Shown here in pieces: positions 63,356-64,000 of a DNA stretch of 64,000 nt. The stretch covers positions 9,164,055-9,228,054 of the forward strand of contig NC_021191.1 of NCBI RefSeq assembly GCF_000389965.1. The letters run 5' to 3'. The DNA is from Actinoplanes sp. N902-109 (GTDB lineage: Bacteria; Actinomycetota; Actinomycetes; Mycobacteriales; Micromonosporaceae). Each line of letters opens with the position of its first letter. Position 1 is the stretch's first letter. The notes under the pieces were generated by a model. That model saw only the letters and a program-made list of their open reading frames with translations, was not told the origin of the DNA and did not search any database. Position numbers and translations under genes: made by a program.

Positions 63356-64000
63356 GTCAGAACTCCGTCTTCGTACTTCGACCAGGGGGCATCAAGCTGC
63401 AAGACGCCACTTTACCAGAGCGCGGCGGAGCAACCGCCCGACCCTACGCAGCAGCGTAGGGAAGGTCAACTACCGGCGCGGCCCGTCACCCAGGCCGGTG
63501 GCCGTGGGTACGGAGTGAATCTTTTCGTGCCAAGCCTGCCCCGGCGTGGGTACCGCCGGTTGATGCGGGGACGGCGACGCTGTTAGCGTGCCCGTTTGCT
63601 GGTCTTCAGCGTTGTTCACAAACCGCCGCCCGTCCGGATGTGCGGAGACGGGCTGCGCTGGTGGCATCGGGTCGGCGGACTCGGGCTGCCAGGGATCGGG
63701 AGTCGGTTGGCAAACCGGACGGATCGCGGCGAGACGGATGGGCAGGAACCGGACGAGGCGCTGAATCGTTCGGCACGGTGAGCCCGTTTTTCCGCGTCAA
63801 GCACGGGCTCCGGGAAGTCTGTCGACCCTCCAGCCAGGGTGCGACCGCCGACGAGTGCACAGGTTGTGGATAACCTGTGGACAAGCCGGTGCCGCCAGAT
63901 GGGTCCAGCACGTTCGACGTGCTGGATCGGGGGAAGCCGGTCTGTCGCCCGAGCGGGTGACATAGCGGCAAAGGCGGAAGCCGAACAAGGCCTCCGGGGA
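63356..64000. promoter_or_regulatory. rpmH-dnaA intergenic region
   Basis: 645 bases with no coding frame I would accept. It should contain the divergent rpmH and dnaA promoters. DnaA boxes lie in its right part, consistent with dnaA autoregulation. dnaA itself does not start before 64000 in any frame I could find. Confidence 0.75.
63612..63884. other. DnaA boxes upstream of dnaA
   Basis: TTGTTCACA at 63612-63620, TGTGGATAA at 63865-63873 and TGTGGACAA at 63876-63884. The last two are 11 bases apart, one helical turn, and are exact consensus on the minus strand. Confidence 0.75.

Overview
The window is a high-GC actinobacterial chromosome segment that ends on the rpmH side of dnaA/oriC. Gene order and proteins suggest Micromonosporaceae, probably Actinoplanes or a close relative; this is an inference from synteny and protein character. 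Two blocks match the arrangement known around the mycobacterial origin: ino1-padR-DUF5318-ponA-GT87-rpsF-ssb-rpsR-rplI-(hypothetical)-dnaB, and cca-(hypothetical)-murJ-sigM-anti-sigma-trxB-trxA-cwlM-GNAT-parB-parA-rsmG-jag-yidC-yidD-rnpA-rpmH. dnaA itself would lie just past the right edge.

Layout. 1-1791: molybdenum cofactor operon moaC-moaB-moeA (minus; moeA runs off the left edge). 2359-7547: a GGDEF/EAL membrane protein, a GT87-like membrane protein, a zinc-ribbon protein and a DinB-like protein, all plus and mostly overlapping by a few bases. 7856-16455: a polymorphic-toxin locus with an Imm35/YwqJ-deaminase/SUKH fusion (minus), then YbaB-like, WXG100-like and a 2060-codon toxin carrying two papain-fold (deamidase) domains and two RelA/SpoT-like domains. 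Each RelA/SpoT-like domain is followed by its own small overlapping gene, the likely immunity genes; the first is entirely nested inside the toxin ORF. 16479-25974: dnaB, a Ser-Trp-Gln repeat membrane protein interrupted by a one-base frameshift, rplI-rpsR-ssb-rpsF and a secreted protein. 26100-38522: endonuclease IV, two GT-C/GT87 membrane proteins, ponA, DUF5318, padR-ino1, ogt, cca. 38581-50571: conserved hypothetical, murJ with a separate pseudokinase gene, sigM/anti-sigma, trxB-trxA behind a SigR-type promoter, cwlM, a GNAT protein, an aminotransferase and a Ddl-like ligase.

50572-56717 is unusual. About 2.3 kb of repeat-rich DNA without recognisable genes is followed by one HIT-like gene and then 2.7 kb of gene-poor DNA. 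That second stretch carries five perfect 14-bp parS sites, a cluster of DnaA-box-like sequences, a roughly 23-copy 7-bp repeat between two parS sites, and a 31-bp direct repeat. Two further parS sites lie inside parA and are read as Val-Ser-Arg-Glu-Thr. 56718-63355 holds parB-parA, rsmG, jag, yidC, yidD, rnpA (with an unusual internal insertion) and rpmH, all minus. The last 645 bases are the rpmH-dnaA intergenic region with DnaA boxes.

How the genes work together: the right half is the replication and segregation neighbourhood (DnaA boxes, parS, ParAB, and the RNase P/YidC/RsmG cluster). The centre couples cell-wall synthesis (PonA, MurJ, pseudokinase, CwlM, Ddl-like) to thiol-redox and ECF sigma control. 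The toxin locus is an accessory module inserted between the cyclic-di-GMP region and dnaB.
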